13,543 nucleotides of DNA from JAZNQL01 sp045590155 (GCA_045590155.1 JAZNQL010000025.1:1-13543); one strand, 5' to 3'. Counted from the first letter of the stretch, positions 1-7,188 are shown. The notes: generated from the letters alone by a model not told the origin. Translations and numbers: made by a program.

Positions 1-499
1 TATAGCTATCTGTAAGGTCCTGTATATCCTTTTCGATACCCTTTAAATCATCTTCTGTTATTTCGGATGCTTTCTGCTGTTTTTTATAAAGTTCAAGAGC
101 ATCACGTCTTATGCCTCTTATAACAACTCTTGCATCTTCAGCTTTTTTTGTAACTGTTTTTACAAGTTCTTTTCTTCTTTCTTCTGTGGGGGGTGGAAAA
201 GCAAGACGTATTGTCTTCCCATCTGTTACGGGTGTTATACCTACTTCACTTTTTAAAAGAGCCTTTTCGATTTCTTTAACAAGGCTTGCATCCCACGGAG
301 CAATTGAAAGTATTCTCGGTTCGGGTGTTGAAATTGTTGCAACCTGCTGCAAAGGTGTTGCAACACCGTAGTATTCAACCATTACCTTCTGTAAAACTGC
401 AGGATTTGCTCTGCCTGCACGAACAGTATCATATTCTTCATTTAAAAAAGATATGGCTTTATCCATTTTAGTTGTAATCTCATCATATGAATTTTTCAT
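1..499 (-). CDS. frr: Ribosome recycling factor, 3' end cut by window edge
   Basis: RRF splits post-termination 70S ribosomes together with EF-G in the cytoplasm. About 166 codons are visible and the reading frame is still open at base 1. The family is usually about 185 residues, so roughly the last 19 are missing. Recognisable conserved pieces are VRAGRANP (about residues 26-33), GVATPLQQVATIS in the central domain, and EERRKEL followed by the long charged C-terminal helix of the three-helix bundle. The ATG at 497-499 is preceded by AAGGAG, which overlaps the pyrH stop codon, so frr is almost certainly translated from the same mRNA as pyrH with a 12-base gap. The order pyrH-frr after rpsB-tsf is the standard bacterial arrangement. 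One small variation is FPPPTEERR where many family members have PLPPLTEERR; the function should be unaffected. Confidence 0.96.
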   Translation of the reverse strand, partial: MKNSYDEITTKMDKAISFLNEEYDTVRAGRANPAVLQKVMVEYYGVATPLQQVATISTPEPRILSIAPWDASLVKEIEKALLKSEVGITPVTDGKTIRLAFPPPTEERRKELVKTVTKKAEDARVVIRGIRRDALELYKKQQKASEITEDDLKGIEKDIQDLTDSY

Positions 500-511
500 T
501 TTTCATTCTCC

Positions 512-1210
512 TTATTCTATTATAGTCCCTGCATTTTCGCCATTTATTACTGAAATTATGTTGTCGGGATTTGAAAGTCCAAACACTTTAATGGGTATTT
601 TATTATCCATACAAAGTGATGCAGCTGTTGAATCCATAACCTTAAGACCTTTGTCAAGAATATCGATATAACTTAATCTGTCGTATTTTACGGCATCGGG
701 ATAAACATTGGGGTCTTTATCATAAACGCCGTCAACATTCTTCGCCAGAAGTATAACCTCTGCACCAATTTCAGCCGCACGCAATGCAGCCGCCGTATCA
801 GTTGAAAAGAAGGGGTTGCCCGAACCGCAGCCGAATATAACAACTCTTCCCTTTTCAAGATGTCTTACCGCACGGTTTCGTATATAGGGTTCAGCTATCT
901 GCTTCATTTCTATGCCAGTTTGAACACGGGTAGGAACTTTTTCTGCTTCAAGTGCATCCTGCAGGGCAAGTGCATTGATTACAGTTGCAAGCATACCCAT
1001 ATGGTCAGCTCTTGTTCTGTCCATCGACTCCCCGCTTCTTCCACGCCAAAAATTACCGCCACCAACTACAAGTGCTATCTGAACATTTTGTTCTACACAT
1101 TTTTTTATTGTTTTAGCAATGGCTGAAACCTTTTCAAAATTAAAACCAAAGCCATTATCACCGGCGAGAGCTTCGCCGCTAAGTTTAATCATAACTCTTT
1201 TGTAAGACAA
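512..1210 (-). CDS. pyrH: UMP kinase (uridylate kinase), TTG start
   Basis: PyrH phosphorylates UMP to UDP with ATP, the committed step from uracil salvage and de novo synthesis towards UTP and CTP. It is an amino-acid-kinase fold enzyme and normally hexameric. Visible motifs, numbered from the TTG start, are KLSGEALAG (9-17), the glycine loop GGGNFWRG, DRTRADHMGM (UMP/GTP-site region), GNPFFSTDTAA and NVDGVYDKDP. The frame extends upstream to a GTG at 1273, but that start has no ribosome binding site. The TTG at 1208-1210 has GGAGG nine bases upstream and gives a 232-residue protein beginning MSYKRVMIKLSG, which matches how family members begin. The glycine loop before NPFF reads GCGSG, with a Cys where many homologues have Gly or Ala. 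The gene is separated from tsf by an unrelated secreted hydrolase gene. Confidence 0.95.
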   Translation of the reverse strand: MSYKRVMIKLSGEALAGDNGFGFNFEKVSAIAKTIKKCVEQNVQIALVVGGGNFWRGRSGESMDRTRADHMGMLATVINALALQDALEAEKVPTRVQTGIEMKQIAEPYIRNRAVRHLEKGRVVIFGCGSGNPFFSTDTAAALRAAEIGAEVILLAKNVDGVYDKDPNVYPDAVKYDRLSYIDILDKGLKVMDSTAASLCMDNKIPIKVFGLSNPDNIISVINGENAGTIIE

Positions 1211-1282
1211 TGGTACACACCTCCGTTTATCATTATATTCGACATATTTTTGCGTATTCCTTCTTTTGGACACTGTTGAATT

Positions 1283-2320
1283 TTATGGCTTACAAGTTTC
1301 ACAGGGAGTATAGCCATCATAAACTGCATCTTCTCTTGATTTAAAAAATACTTTATTTTTCTCTTTTGGCAGTCCGCTACAATTCAGCCGATGAAACTTT
1401 TTTGATGATTTATTGCCTATATATTCGTAGTCGGTTATTTCCTCTACCGCCTTTATGTCTTTAAGATTATCAATATTTTTGTTTCTTGACGGAGTTATGC
1501 TTATATTTTTGCCGTCACTTTTTACTACAATATCTCCCTGCACATCTGTACGAAAAACTGTAACACCAGCATCTTTAAGTCTTGATAACGTTTCGTCGTG
1601 CGGGTGTCCGTAAGAATTATCTTTCCCCACAGAAAGTATTGCATATTCGGGATTTACTTCCCTTAAAAAACGATAAGATGTAGAGGTTGAGCCGCCGTGA
1701 TGACCTACCTTTAAGAGGTTTGCAGATACATCAATTCCTGTATCCATAATTTCCTTTTCTTCATTAAACTCTGCATCGCCTGTAAACAGAAAGCTGTTTT
1801 CTTTGTATATAACCTTTAATACGATTGAAGTATTATTAAGTTCAACATCTTCTTGTGTAATAGGCCCTAAAAACATAACTTTACTTTTTCCTAAAGTTAT
1901 TTCGTCTAAAGGTAAAGGATTTTTTATATTAATATTTTGTTCTTCTGCTTTTCTAATGAAATTTTTATAAAAATTAGCATCAGACCCGGTTTTTGGTGTA
2001 TAAATTTCTCCAACCTTTGCAACTGACAATGCACCCGCAAGGCCTCCGGCATGGTCTTCATGAGCATGAGAACAAACTAAAACGTCTATATAATCAATAG
2101 ACAATTTTTTAAGATATGCCGCTATAACATTACTGTCTGCTGCATTACCGCCGTCAATTAACATATAATGTCCGTCCGATATTACAAGCTGACTGTCTGC
2201 CTGACCTACATCTATAAAATGTATTTCAAAATCTCCTGTTTCAGCATCCTTCTTTTGCTTGTAATAACCAAAAGAGCAAATAAGAAGTACTGCAAGAATA
2301 AAAGATATATGTTTTTTCAT
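1283..2320 (-). CDS. ComEC/Rec2-type metallo-beta-lactamase-fold hydrolase, membrane-anchored or secreted, with C-terminal Cys zinc-site module
   Basis: This 345-residue protein resembles the free-standing versions of the ComEC C-terminal hydrolase domain. Residues 4-19 form one hydrophobic segment (signal peptide or anchor; the Cys at 15 lacks a good lipobox). The hydrolase core starts at FIDVGQADS (35-43) and IDGG, with the metal-binding HAHEDH at 85-90, a GD at 181-182, GHHGGSTSTS (206-215) and a late SYGHPH. The last ~47 residues form a separate module with H310, C314, C340 and C343 and a YIGNKSSKKFH start. This resembles the Ada-type metal-binding tail found on secreted nucleases and hydrolases of Firmicutes. 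The start is supported by AAGGAT before the ATG. The protein is probably extracytoplasmic; the substrate is unknown, with nucleic acid or phosphoester being only an inference from ComEC. It interrupts the tsf-pyrH pair and has no clear promoter of its own. Confidence 0.82.
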   Translation of the reverse strand: MKKHISFILAVLLICSFGYYKQKKDAETGDFEIHFIDVGQADSQLVISDGHYMLIDGGNAADSNVIAAYLKKLSIDYIDVLVCSHAHEDHAGGLAGALSVAKVGEIYTPKTGSDANFYKNFIRKAEEQNINIKNPLPLDEITLGKSKVMFLGPITQEDVELNNTSIVLKVIYKENSFLFTGDAEFNEEKEIMDTGIDVSANLLKVGHHGGSTSTSYRFLREVNPEYAILSVGKDNSYGHPHDETLSRLKDAGVTVFRTDVQGDIVVKSDGKNISITPSRNKNIDNLKDIKAVEEITDYEYIGNKSSKKFHRLNCSGLPKEKNKVFFKSREDAVYDGYTPCETCKP

Positions 2321-2353
2321 AATTTATCCTTTTTATTTTTTACCATAATTTCA

Positions 2354-2381
2354 AAATGCCGGAGAAAATTCTCCGGCATTT
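2354..2381 (-). terminator. Perfect hairpin after tsf, possible weak or partial terminator
   Basis: A near-perfect palindrome (arms of 12-13 bases, GC-rich core GCCGGAG/CTCCGGC) begins five bases after the tsf stop. On the minus strand it is followed by only four T residues before the sequence becomes mixed. It could act as an attenuating terminator that lowers expression of the downstream hydrolase, pyrH and frr relative to rpsB-tsf, or as a 3'-end stabilising hairpin. Because no promoter is visible between here and pyrH, some read-through is expected. Confidence 0.6.
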
Positions 2382-2385
2382 CAAA

Positions 2386-3264
2386 TTATTTAATCATCTT
2401 TTCGATTTCTTCAGCAAAGTTTTCTTCTTTCTTCTGAAGTCCTTCGCCCTTTTCAAAGCGTACATACTTAATTACTTTTGCACCCTTGGAAGCAAGATAT
2501 TTTTCAACCTTTACACTGTCATCCTTTACGAATGCCTGCTGCATCAAGCAGTTCTGTTCAAAGAACTTATTGATTTTACCTTCAACCATCTTTTCAATGA
2601 TGTTTTCGGGTTTGTTAGCATTCTTGGGATCTTCTTTAATCTGTGCAACGATGATAGCCTTTTCCTTTTCAACATCTTCAGCAGGAACAGCACTCTTATC
2701 GCTGTATAAGGGGTTGATAGCAGCAATCTGCATTGCTACGTCTCTTGCAGCATCATGTGCTTCTGCACCGTCAGCTTCAACAAGCATCATAACGCCTATT
2801 CTGCCGCCGCCGTGGATATAAGTAACTATATCGCCTTCAAATCTTTCAAAACGTCTTACATTCATGTTTTCGCCTATTGTAGCGATTTTTTCTGTAAGCT
2901 GGTCTTTTATTGTTGCGCCTTCAGCGCCTGATGCCATAAGAGCATCAAGGTCTGCAGGGTTTGACTTGATAACTTCTTTTGCAACTGTTTCTACGAAGGC
3001 TTTGAATTCTGCATTCTTTGCAACGAAGTCTGTTTCTGCGTTAACTTCAACCATTGCTGCAACGTTGCCGTCAACTAAAATATCAACAAGACCTTCTGAA
3101 GCAATTCTGCCTGCCTTTTTAATTGCAGCTGCAAGTCCCTTTTCACGAAGGAATTCAATTGCCTTATCCATATCGCCGCCGGTTTCTGCGAGTGCTTTTT
3201 TGCAGTCCATCATACCGCAGCCTGTTCTTTCTCTTAATTCTTTAACTATACTAGCAGTAATCAT
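2386..3264 (-). CDS. tsf: Translation elongation factor Ts
   Basis: EF-Ts is the guanine nucleotide exchange factor that regenerates EF-Tu-GTP. The predicted protein has 292 residues, normal for Firmicutes. The N-terminal UBA-like domain (ITASIVKELRERTGCGMMDCKKAL) is followed by the hallmark TDFVAKN at 78-84, which contacts EF-Tu, and HGGGRIGVMMLVE later in the core. The frame also contains a TTG five codons upstream, but that codon overlaps the ribosome binding site. The ATG at 3262-3264 with GGAGG eight bases before it is the better start. It follows rpsB by 32 bases and is clearly co-transcribed with it. Confidence 0.97.
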   Translation of the reverse strand: MITASIVKELRERTGCGMMDCKKALAETGGDMDKAIEFLREKGLAAAIKKAGRIASEGLVDILVDGNVAAMVEVNAETDFVAKNAEFKAFVETVAKEVIKSNPADLDALMASGAEGATIKDQLTEKIATIGENMNVRRFERFEGDIVTYIHGGGRIGVMMLVEADGAEAHDAARDVAMQIAAINPLYSDKSAVPAEDVEKEKAIIVAQIKEDPKNANKPENIIEKMVEGKINKFFEQNCLMQQAFVKDDSVKVEKYLASKGAKVIKYVRFEKGEGLQKKEENFAEEIEKMIK

Positions 3265-3296
3265 TATATAATCCTCCAATTTATTTTCAGATTAAA

Positions 3297-4025
3297 TTAT
3301 TCAGCTTCTATTTCAGCTTCTTCAGCTTCAGGAGCATTCTGTTCGCCCTGTCTGCCTTCGATAATAGCATTAGCTATTGTTGAAGTAACAAGTTTTACGG
3401 CACGAATTGCATCATCGTTACCGGGAATGGGGAAATCAACTTCTTCGGGGTCACAGTTTGTATCAACTATTGCAACTACGGGAATACCGAGTTTCTTTGC
3501 TTCGCTGATAGCGATTTTTTCCTTCTTGGGGTCTACTACAAAGAGTGCACCGGGAAGTTTCTTCATTTCTTTAATACCGCCGAGGTACTTTTCAAGCTTT
3601 TCCATTTCAAGGCGAAGCTTCATAACTTCTTTCTTGGGGAGAAGATCGAATGTGCCATCTTCGTCCATCTTCTGTAACTGGTACAAACGGTCAATTCTTC
3701 TCTTAATGGTTTTGAAGTTTGTCATCATACCGCCGAGCCATCTTGCATTTACATAGTACATGCCAACTCTTTCGGCTTCTTCTTTGATTGAATCCTGTGC
3801 CTGTTTCTTTGTTCCTACGAAGAGAATTTCCTGTCCAGCTTCTGCTACGCTACGAACAAAGGCGTAAGCTTCTTCAATCTTCTTTGCTGTTTTCTGAAGG
3901 TCGATAATATATATACCGTTTCTTTCGGTAAATATATATTCCGCCATCTTGGGGTTCCATCTTCTTGTCTGATGACCGAAGTGAACACCTGCTTCCAATA
4001 ACTGTTTCATTGCTACTACTGACAT
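3297..4025 (-). CDS. rpsB: Small ribosomal subunit protein uS2
   Basis: S2 is a late-assembling 30S protein needed for S1 or mRNA docking. The 242-residue length is typical. Diagnostic stretches are GVHFGHQTRRWNPKM near residue 13, YIIDLQKT, the coiled-coil-like region around residues 110-150, LFVVDPKKE, and PGNDDAIRA near the C-terminus. The tail after that is acidic (EAEEAEIEAE), as in many clostridial S2 proteins. The ATG at 4023-4025 is preceded by GGAGG at good spacing. It is the first gene of the rpsB-tsf block, with its own promoter at 4130-4158. Confidence 0.98.
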   Translation of the reverse strand: MSVVAMKQLLEAGVHFGHQTRRWNPKMAEYIFTERNGIYIIDLQKTAKKIEEAYAFVRSVAEAGQEILFVGTKKQAQDSIKEEAERVGMYYVNARWLGGMMTNFKTIKRRIDRLYQLQKMDEDGTFDLLPKKEVMKLRLEMEKLEKYLGGIKEMKKLPGALFVVDPKKEKIAISEAKKLGIPVVAIVDTNCDPEEVDFPIPGNDDAIRAVKLVTSTIANAIIEGRQGEQNAPEAEEAEIEAE

Positions 4026-4123
4026 ATTATCAGCACCTCCTAAATGTTTTTATCCTCCACCGCAATCCTCAGAAAAAACGCCTTGCGGAACCGCTTTCCC
4101 TCATGTGGTGTGCGTATTTGGAC
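4026..4123 (-). promoter_or_regulatory. rpsB mRNA leader with competing hairpins
   Basis: From the predicted transcription start near 4123 to the rpsB ATG there are about 97 nt. The transcript contains CCGCAA (plus-strand 4083-4088) and UUGCGG (4060-4065), which can form a six-base-pair stem around a 17-nt loop. The same CCGC segment can instead join a local hairpin with the preceding GCGG or GGAA. There are also two purine-rich GGAGG segments, about 20 nt apart. S2 is known to autoregulate through an mRNA leader in Gammaproteobacteria; a similar role here is only inferred. Confidence 0.35.
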
Positions 4124-4129
4124 TAAAAA

Positions 4130-4158
4130 ATTATACTACATATTTTTCCTTTTTGCAA
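4130..4158 (-). promoter_or_regulatory. Promoter of the rpsB-tsf operon
   Basis: On the minus strand, -35 TTGCAA (4153-4158) and a perfect -10 TATAAT (4130-4135) are separated by exactly 17 bases. The -35 box matches the SigA consensus at four of six positions. It lies only 16 bases beyond the mrp stop codon, with no terminator between, so read-through from mrp could add to rpsB expression. Confidence 0.8.
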
Positions 4159-4174
4159 GGTTTTTTTTATTTTT

Positions 4175-4978
4175 TTATAATATTTTTGCTAAATGCTCAA
4201 TATCTCCAAGCTGGCACTCTTCAATTTTGCCTGCATCACACAGCTTTGCAAACGCAGGATCAATGGGAAGTGATGCTACACTTTTTATACCAAAACGAGC
4301 TGCTGTCTTCTCTATTTTGCTTTCGCCGTAAATATGATGTTCGTTACCGCAATCGGGACATTTAAAGTATGCCATATTCTCTACAAGGCCTAAAATGGGT
4401 ACATTCATCATATTTGCCATTTTAACTGCCTTTTCAACAATCATACCTACTAAATCCTGCGGAGTTGTTACTATTATTATACCATCAACAGGAATTGACT
4501 GAAATACTGTCAAGGGTACATCCCCTGTTCCGGGAGGCATATCAACAAACATATAGTCAACATCGCCCCATACTACGTCTGTCCAGAATTGCTTTACAGT
4601 TCCAGCAATTATGGGACCGCGCCATACTACGGGGTCGCTTTCGCTTTCGAGCAAAAGGTTTATCCCCATTACTTCAATCCCGTTTTTGCTTTTTGCCGGA
4701 TAAATTCCGTTTTCATCACCTCCATCGGGCTTTGAAAGACCAAATGCACGGGGAATTGACGAACCGGTAATATCTGCATCAAGTATTGCCACTCTATTGT
4801 TTTTTCTCTGCATTGCAACGGCTAAAAGAGAGGTTACAAGTGTTTTGCCTACCCCACCTTTTCCGCTTACAACACCTATTACTTTTTTAACACTCGACAT
4901 ACTGTTTAAAGGTTCATAGGTTGGAGCCGATGAACATTTTTCAGCACATTCAGAGCAGTTATGTGAACATTCGCTCAT
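4175..4978 (-). CDS. mrp: Mrp/NBP35-family iron-sulfur carrier P-loop ATPase
   Basis: Mrp/ApbC proteins are cytoplasmic dimeric ATPases that bind and transfer Fe-S clusters. The 267-residue protein carries the deviant Walker A GKGGVGKT at 39-46, FVDMPPGTGD in the Walker B/switch region, and the cluster-binding CPDC at 207-210. A short N-terminal tail has four Cys at 4, 8, 11 and 15, in a CxxxCxxCxxxC pattern common in clostridial Mrp proteins and possibly a second metal site. No DUF59 domain precedes the ATPase core, as is usual in this group. The ATG at 4976-4978 has AAGGA upstream; an ATG six codons earlier lacks a ribosome binding site. It is divergent from mntP and reads towards rpsB. Confidence 0.93.
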   Translation of the reverse strand: MSECSHNCSECAEKCSSAPTYEPLNSMSSVKKVIGVVSGKGGVGKTLVTSLLAVAMQRKNNRVAILDADITGSSIPRAFGLSKPDGGDENGIYPAKSKNGIEVMGINLLLESESDPVVWRGPIIAGTVKQFWTDVVWGDVDYMFVDMPPGTGDVPLTVFQSIPVDGIIIVTTPQDLVGMIVEKAVKMANMMNVPILGLVENMAYFKCPDCGNEHHIYGESKIEKTAARFGIKSVASLPIDPAFAKLCDAGKIEECQLGDIEHLAKIL

Positions 4979-5021
4979 ATTTTTCATTCCTTTCATTAAA
5001 CAAATTTGTCTTCAAACAAAT

Positions 5022-5050
5022 ATTATATTCTTCATTTTTTATAAAGTCAA
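5022..5050 (-). promoter_or_regulatory. Promoter of mrp
   Basis: On the minus strand, -35 TTGACT (5045-5050) and -10 TATAAT (5022-5027) are separated by exactly 17 bases, close to the SigA consensus. A perfect palindrome, ACAAATTTGT (5000-5009), lies a few bases downstream of the expected start site, within the mrp leader. Confidence 0.8.
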
Positions 5051-5059
5051 TAAAAAAAG

Positions 5060-5088
5060 TTGTATTTTTTTTTGACTTATGCTATACT
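5060..5088 (+). promoter_or_regulatory. Promoter of mntP
   Basis: An extended -10 (TGC then TATACT, 5083-5088) has TTGTAT (5060-5065) 17 bases upstream. An alternative reading uses TTGACT (5072-5077) with the weaker ACTAAT at 5095-5100. With either, the mRNA leader is only about 15 to 30 nt, too short for the yybP-ykoY manganese riboswitch that often precedes mntP elsewhere. Confidence 0.65.
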
Positions 5089-5121
5089 TATTAAACTAAT
5101 AAAAGAAAAAAGAGGACTACT

Positions 5122-5685
5122 ATGGAACTTATAACTACAATTTTACTAGGTATTGGACTTTCTATGGATGCCTTTGCCGCTTCGGTATGCAAGGGACTTG
5201 CACTTGGGAAGGTAAGTTGTTTTAAACTTCTAATCCCCGGATTATGGTTTGGTGCCTTTCAGGCTTTGATGCCCCTTATCGGTTATTTTTTAGGTTCGAA
5301 ATTTTATACATATATCGAAAGCTTTGACCATTGGATAGCTTTTATACTTTTATCTTTGATAGGTATAAATATGTTAAGAGAAGCTTTTTTAAACGAGCCA
5401 GAAGAAACTGATTCTTCTTTAGGATTTAAAAGTATGCTTATTATGGCAATAGCTACAAGTATTGATGCTTTAGCAGTAGGGATAGCTCTTGCTATGGACA
5501 GAAGTACAGATATTGTAAGTTCTATTGTAATTATAGGTCTTACAACATTCATACTTTCTACAATAGGCTGTAAAATCGGTTGTATTTTCGGTTCAAAATA
5601 TAAAAAGAAAGCAGAAATTACCGGTGGTGTAATTTTAATAGCCCTTGGAATTAAAATTTTAATTGAACATTCATTCGGGCTTTGA
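5122..5685 (+). CDS. mntP: Manganese efflux pump MntP (DUF204)
   Basis: MntP exports excess Mn2+ across the cytoplasmic membrane. The 187-residue length and two-fold repeat architecture fit the family: each half carries a conserved Asp-containing motif, MDAFAASVCKG with D16 in the first helix and SIDALAVGIALAM with D115 in the fourth. About six hydrophobic segments can be drawn, with a charged loop (EPEETDSS) between the halves. GAGG seven bases or so before the ATG supports the start. The gene stands alone between its own promoter and a strong terminator. No Mn-responsive RNA is visible upstream, so control, if any, would be at the promoter. Confidence 0.93.
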   Translation: MELITTILLGIGLSMDAFAASVCKGLALGKVSCFKLLIPGLWFGAFQALMPLIGYFLGSKFYTYIESFDHWIAFILLSLIGINMLREAFLNEPEETDSSLGFKSMLIMAIATSIDALAVGIALAMDRSTDIVSSIVIIGLTTFILSTIGCKIGCIFGSKYKKKAEITGGVILIALGIKILIEHSFGL

Positions 5686-5712
5686 TTTTAAAACCGAATT
5701 ATTACCCACATA

Positions 5713-5780
5713 AAAACCTTCAAGATATTTTTAGTAATACTGTTAGATACTATAATATCCTGAAGGTTTTCTTTTTATAA
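5713..5780 (+). terminator. Long bidirectional terminator between mntP and the oxidoreductase gene
   Basis: Arms 5713-5729 and 5754-5770 pair over 17 positions with one mismatch, and the inner loop can pair further (TAGTA 5732-5736 with TACTA 5748-5752). The plus strand continues TTTTCTTTTT and the minus strand has GGTTTTT, so it can terminate both convergent genes. The hairpin is unusually long for a simple terminator. Confidence 0.85.
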
Positions 5781-5813
5781 AACTTTTATTTTTCTCTAAA
5801 AATGCTATTTAAG

Positions 5814-7091
5814 TTACGCCTTTATCGAAGCAGCATATTCATCTATATCTATAACTTTTCCTGTTTTTCTTGATTCTTCTGCAGCAAAAGTTATAAGATG
5901 GTTATTATAGGATTCGTTAATTTCCGGTACAGACTTACCTGTATAGGTTTTATTTAAGTAGGCATAAAGTGTTTCAATAATACCATTGTCGCCGCCTGCA
6001 TGTCCGCCAGCTATACCGTCCTCACCGATAATCGGAATTTCTTCCGTCTGTCTTGTTGCAAAGTCAAAGACTTTAATCGGAGATTCGCTATCAAGTGCTG
6101 CATTAAGTTCTCCCTTAGTTCCCATAATATGTATAAAGCGTCCGCCACTATTGAAGGCGTTCATGGAAAACGTAACAGTTATATCGTCTTCAAAGAGCAT
6201 ATTAACTGTCTGGTGATCTACTACGTTATTATCGCATTTATATACACACTTTCCGTACTGTGTAGTGGAAATGACTTCTCTGATTCTTTCGTCAGAAGGA
6301 TCGGTTTCCTGTGCAGCATGAGCACGGAACCAGGTTTCTTCATTTGTGCGTTCAAGATAAAGTTTTACAGCGTTATAATAGCAAGTATCTGCGTGGGGGC
6401 AACCTTCAATACAGTAGTCAGGAGCTCCTTCGGGGGCATTTTCCGCTGTAAAGTAGCTGCGTGCACCAAAGGATTGAACTTTTTTACATTTTTTACCGAT
6501 TAACCATTGTAAAATGTCCATGTCATGGCAGGATTTTTGCAGAAGCATTGTTGAGCTTTTTTCTTCATTGCCCCAGTTTCCACGAACAAAGCTATGGCTC
6601 TGGTGTTCATTTCCAACACATTCCTCGTGATTTATTGACATAATTTTGCCAAGTCTTCCCGAATCCAATATATCCTTTATATAACAGAATATGGGGGTGT
6701 AACGCAAAACGGTGCAAATAATTACCTTTACATTCTTTTCATTTGCATAGTCCGTAATTTTCTTACATTCTTCGGGAGTGGGAGCAATAGGCTTTTCAAG
6801 AAGCAAATCATAGCCAAGAGAAATTGCCTTCAAAGAAACATCAAGATGATCTCTGTCCATTGTAGCGATTACTGCAATGTCAGCAATTTTACCCTTTTCC
6901 AAAAGGGGCTTCCAATCAGTAAAGCACTGATCATCAGAAAGATTGTGTTTTTTCTTAATGAATTCTCTGCGGCTTTCAAGTGGTTCTGCCACAGCCACAA
7001 CCTCAAACTGTTCGGGCTTATCCGCCATAATGTTTGTATAGCCCGTGCCTCGGCCTCCGGCGCCGAGAAGAATAACTTTAAATTTTTTCAT
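5814..7091 (-). CDS. Gfo/Idh/MocA-family NAD(P)-dependent oxidoreductase
   Basis: This 425-residue protein belongs to the family that oxidises or reduces sugars, inositols and related polyols. The N-terminal Rossmann fold starts with VILLGAGGRGTGY (glycines at 10-15), and the family signature EKP sits at 99-101, followed by PIAPTPEEC. A catalytic-type CHDMDILQWLIG segment lies at 188-199 with H189. Three Cys at 227, 231 and 237 (CIEGCPHADTC) resemble a CxxCP...CPYSA-like Cys group seen in many COG0673 members of gut bacteria. No signal peptide is visible, so it is cytoplasmic. AAGGAG upstream supports the ATG. It is divergent from an AraC-family regulator and probably controlled by it. The substrate cannot be told from sequence. 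Confidence 0.9.
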   Translation of the reverse strand: MKKFKVILLGAGGRGTGYTNIMADKPEQFEVVAVAEPLESRREFIKKKHNLSDDQCFTDWKPLLEKGKIADIAVIATMDRDHLDVSLKAISLGYDLLLEKPIAPTPEECKKITDYANEKNVKVIICTVLRYTPIFCYIKDILDSGRLGKIMSINHEECVGNEHQSHSFVRGNWGNEEKSSTMLLQKSCHDMDILQWLIGKKCKKVQSFGARSYFTAENAPEGAPDYCIEGCPHADTCYYNAVKLYLERTNEETWFRAHAAQETDPSDERIREVISTTQYGKCVYKCDNNVVDHQTVNMLFEDDITVTFSMNAFNSGGRFIHIMGTKGELNAALDSESPIKVFDFATRQTEEIPIIGEDGIAGGHAGGDNGIIETLYAYLNKTYTGKSVPEINESYNNHLITFAAEESRKTGKVIDIDEYAASIKA

Positions 7092-7117
7092 ATTCGTACT
7101 CCTTTTTATTTTTTTAG

Positions 7118-7155
7118 GAAAACTATTTACTTTTTACCTTGTATATAGTATATTA
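7118..7155 (+). promoter_or_regulatory. Putative promoter of the AraC-family regulator
   Basis: TTTACT followed after 17 bases by TATATT within this AT-rich stretch is the best SigA-like pair upstream of the regulator. It overlaps the divergent -10 region of the oxidoreductase promoter, so polymerases on the two strands would compete. The match is moderate and the local TA-rich sequence offers alternatives. Confidence 0.4.
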
Positions 7156-7180
7156 TATATGACCGAAACACAAAACACAA
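7152..7180 (-). promoter_or_regulatory. Promoter of the oxidoreductase gene
   Basis: On the minus strand, a perfect -10 TATAAT (7152-7157) is paired with a poor -35 TTGTGT (7175-7180) at 17-base spacing. A weak -35 is what an activator-dependent promoter would show, and a direct-repeat pair lies immediately upstream (7189-7220). Confidence 0.65.
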
Positions 7181-7188
7181 TGTGCAAA

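Noticed and set aside
860..1126. Long open frame on the plus strand opposite pyrH, and similar frames opposite tsf, rpsB and feoB.
   Set aside because: They are antisense shadows of strongly conserved genes, with low-complexity composition and no ribosome binding sites.
1225..1260. TATAAT on the minus strand just upstream of the pyrH ribosome binding site as a pyrH promoter.
   Set aside because: No acceptable -35 box at 16-18 bases, and the transcript would start at the SD itself.
4090..4104. Short ORF (11 codons, starting MRESGS) on the minus strand in the rpsB leader as a leader peptide.
   Set aside because: It has no ribosome binding site and no codon pattern suggesting attenuation.
5089..5121. 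yybP-ykoY manganese riboswitch before mntP.
   Set aside because: The leader is only about 15-30 nt, too short for the structure.
4175..5770. Mrp, MntP and FeoAB as one metal-homeostasis island.
   Set aside because: They have separate promoters, different strands and unrelated genes between; proximity alone is weak evidence.
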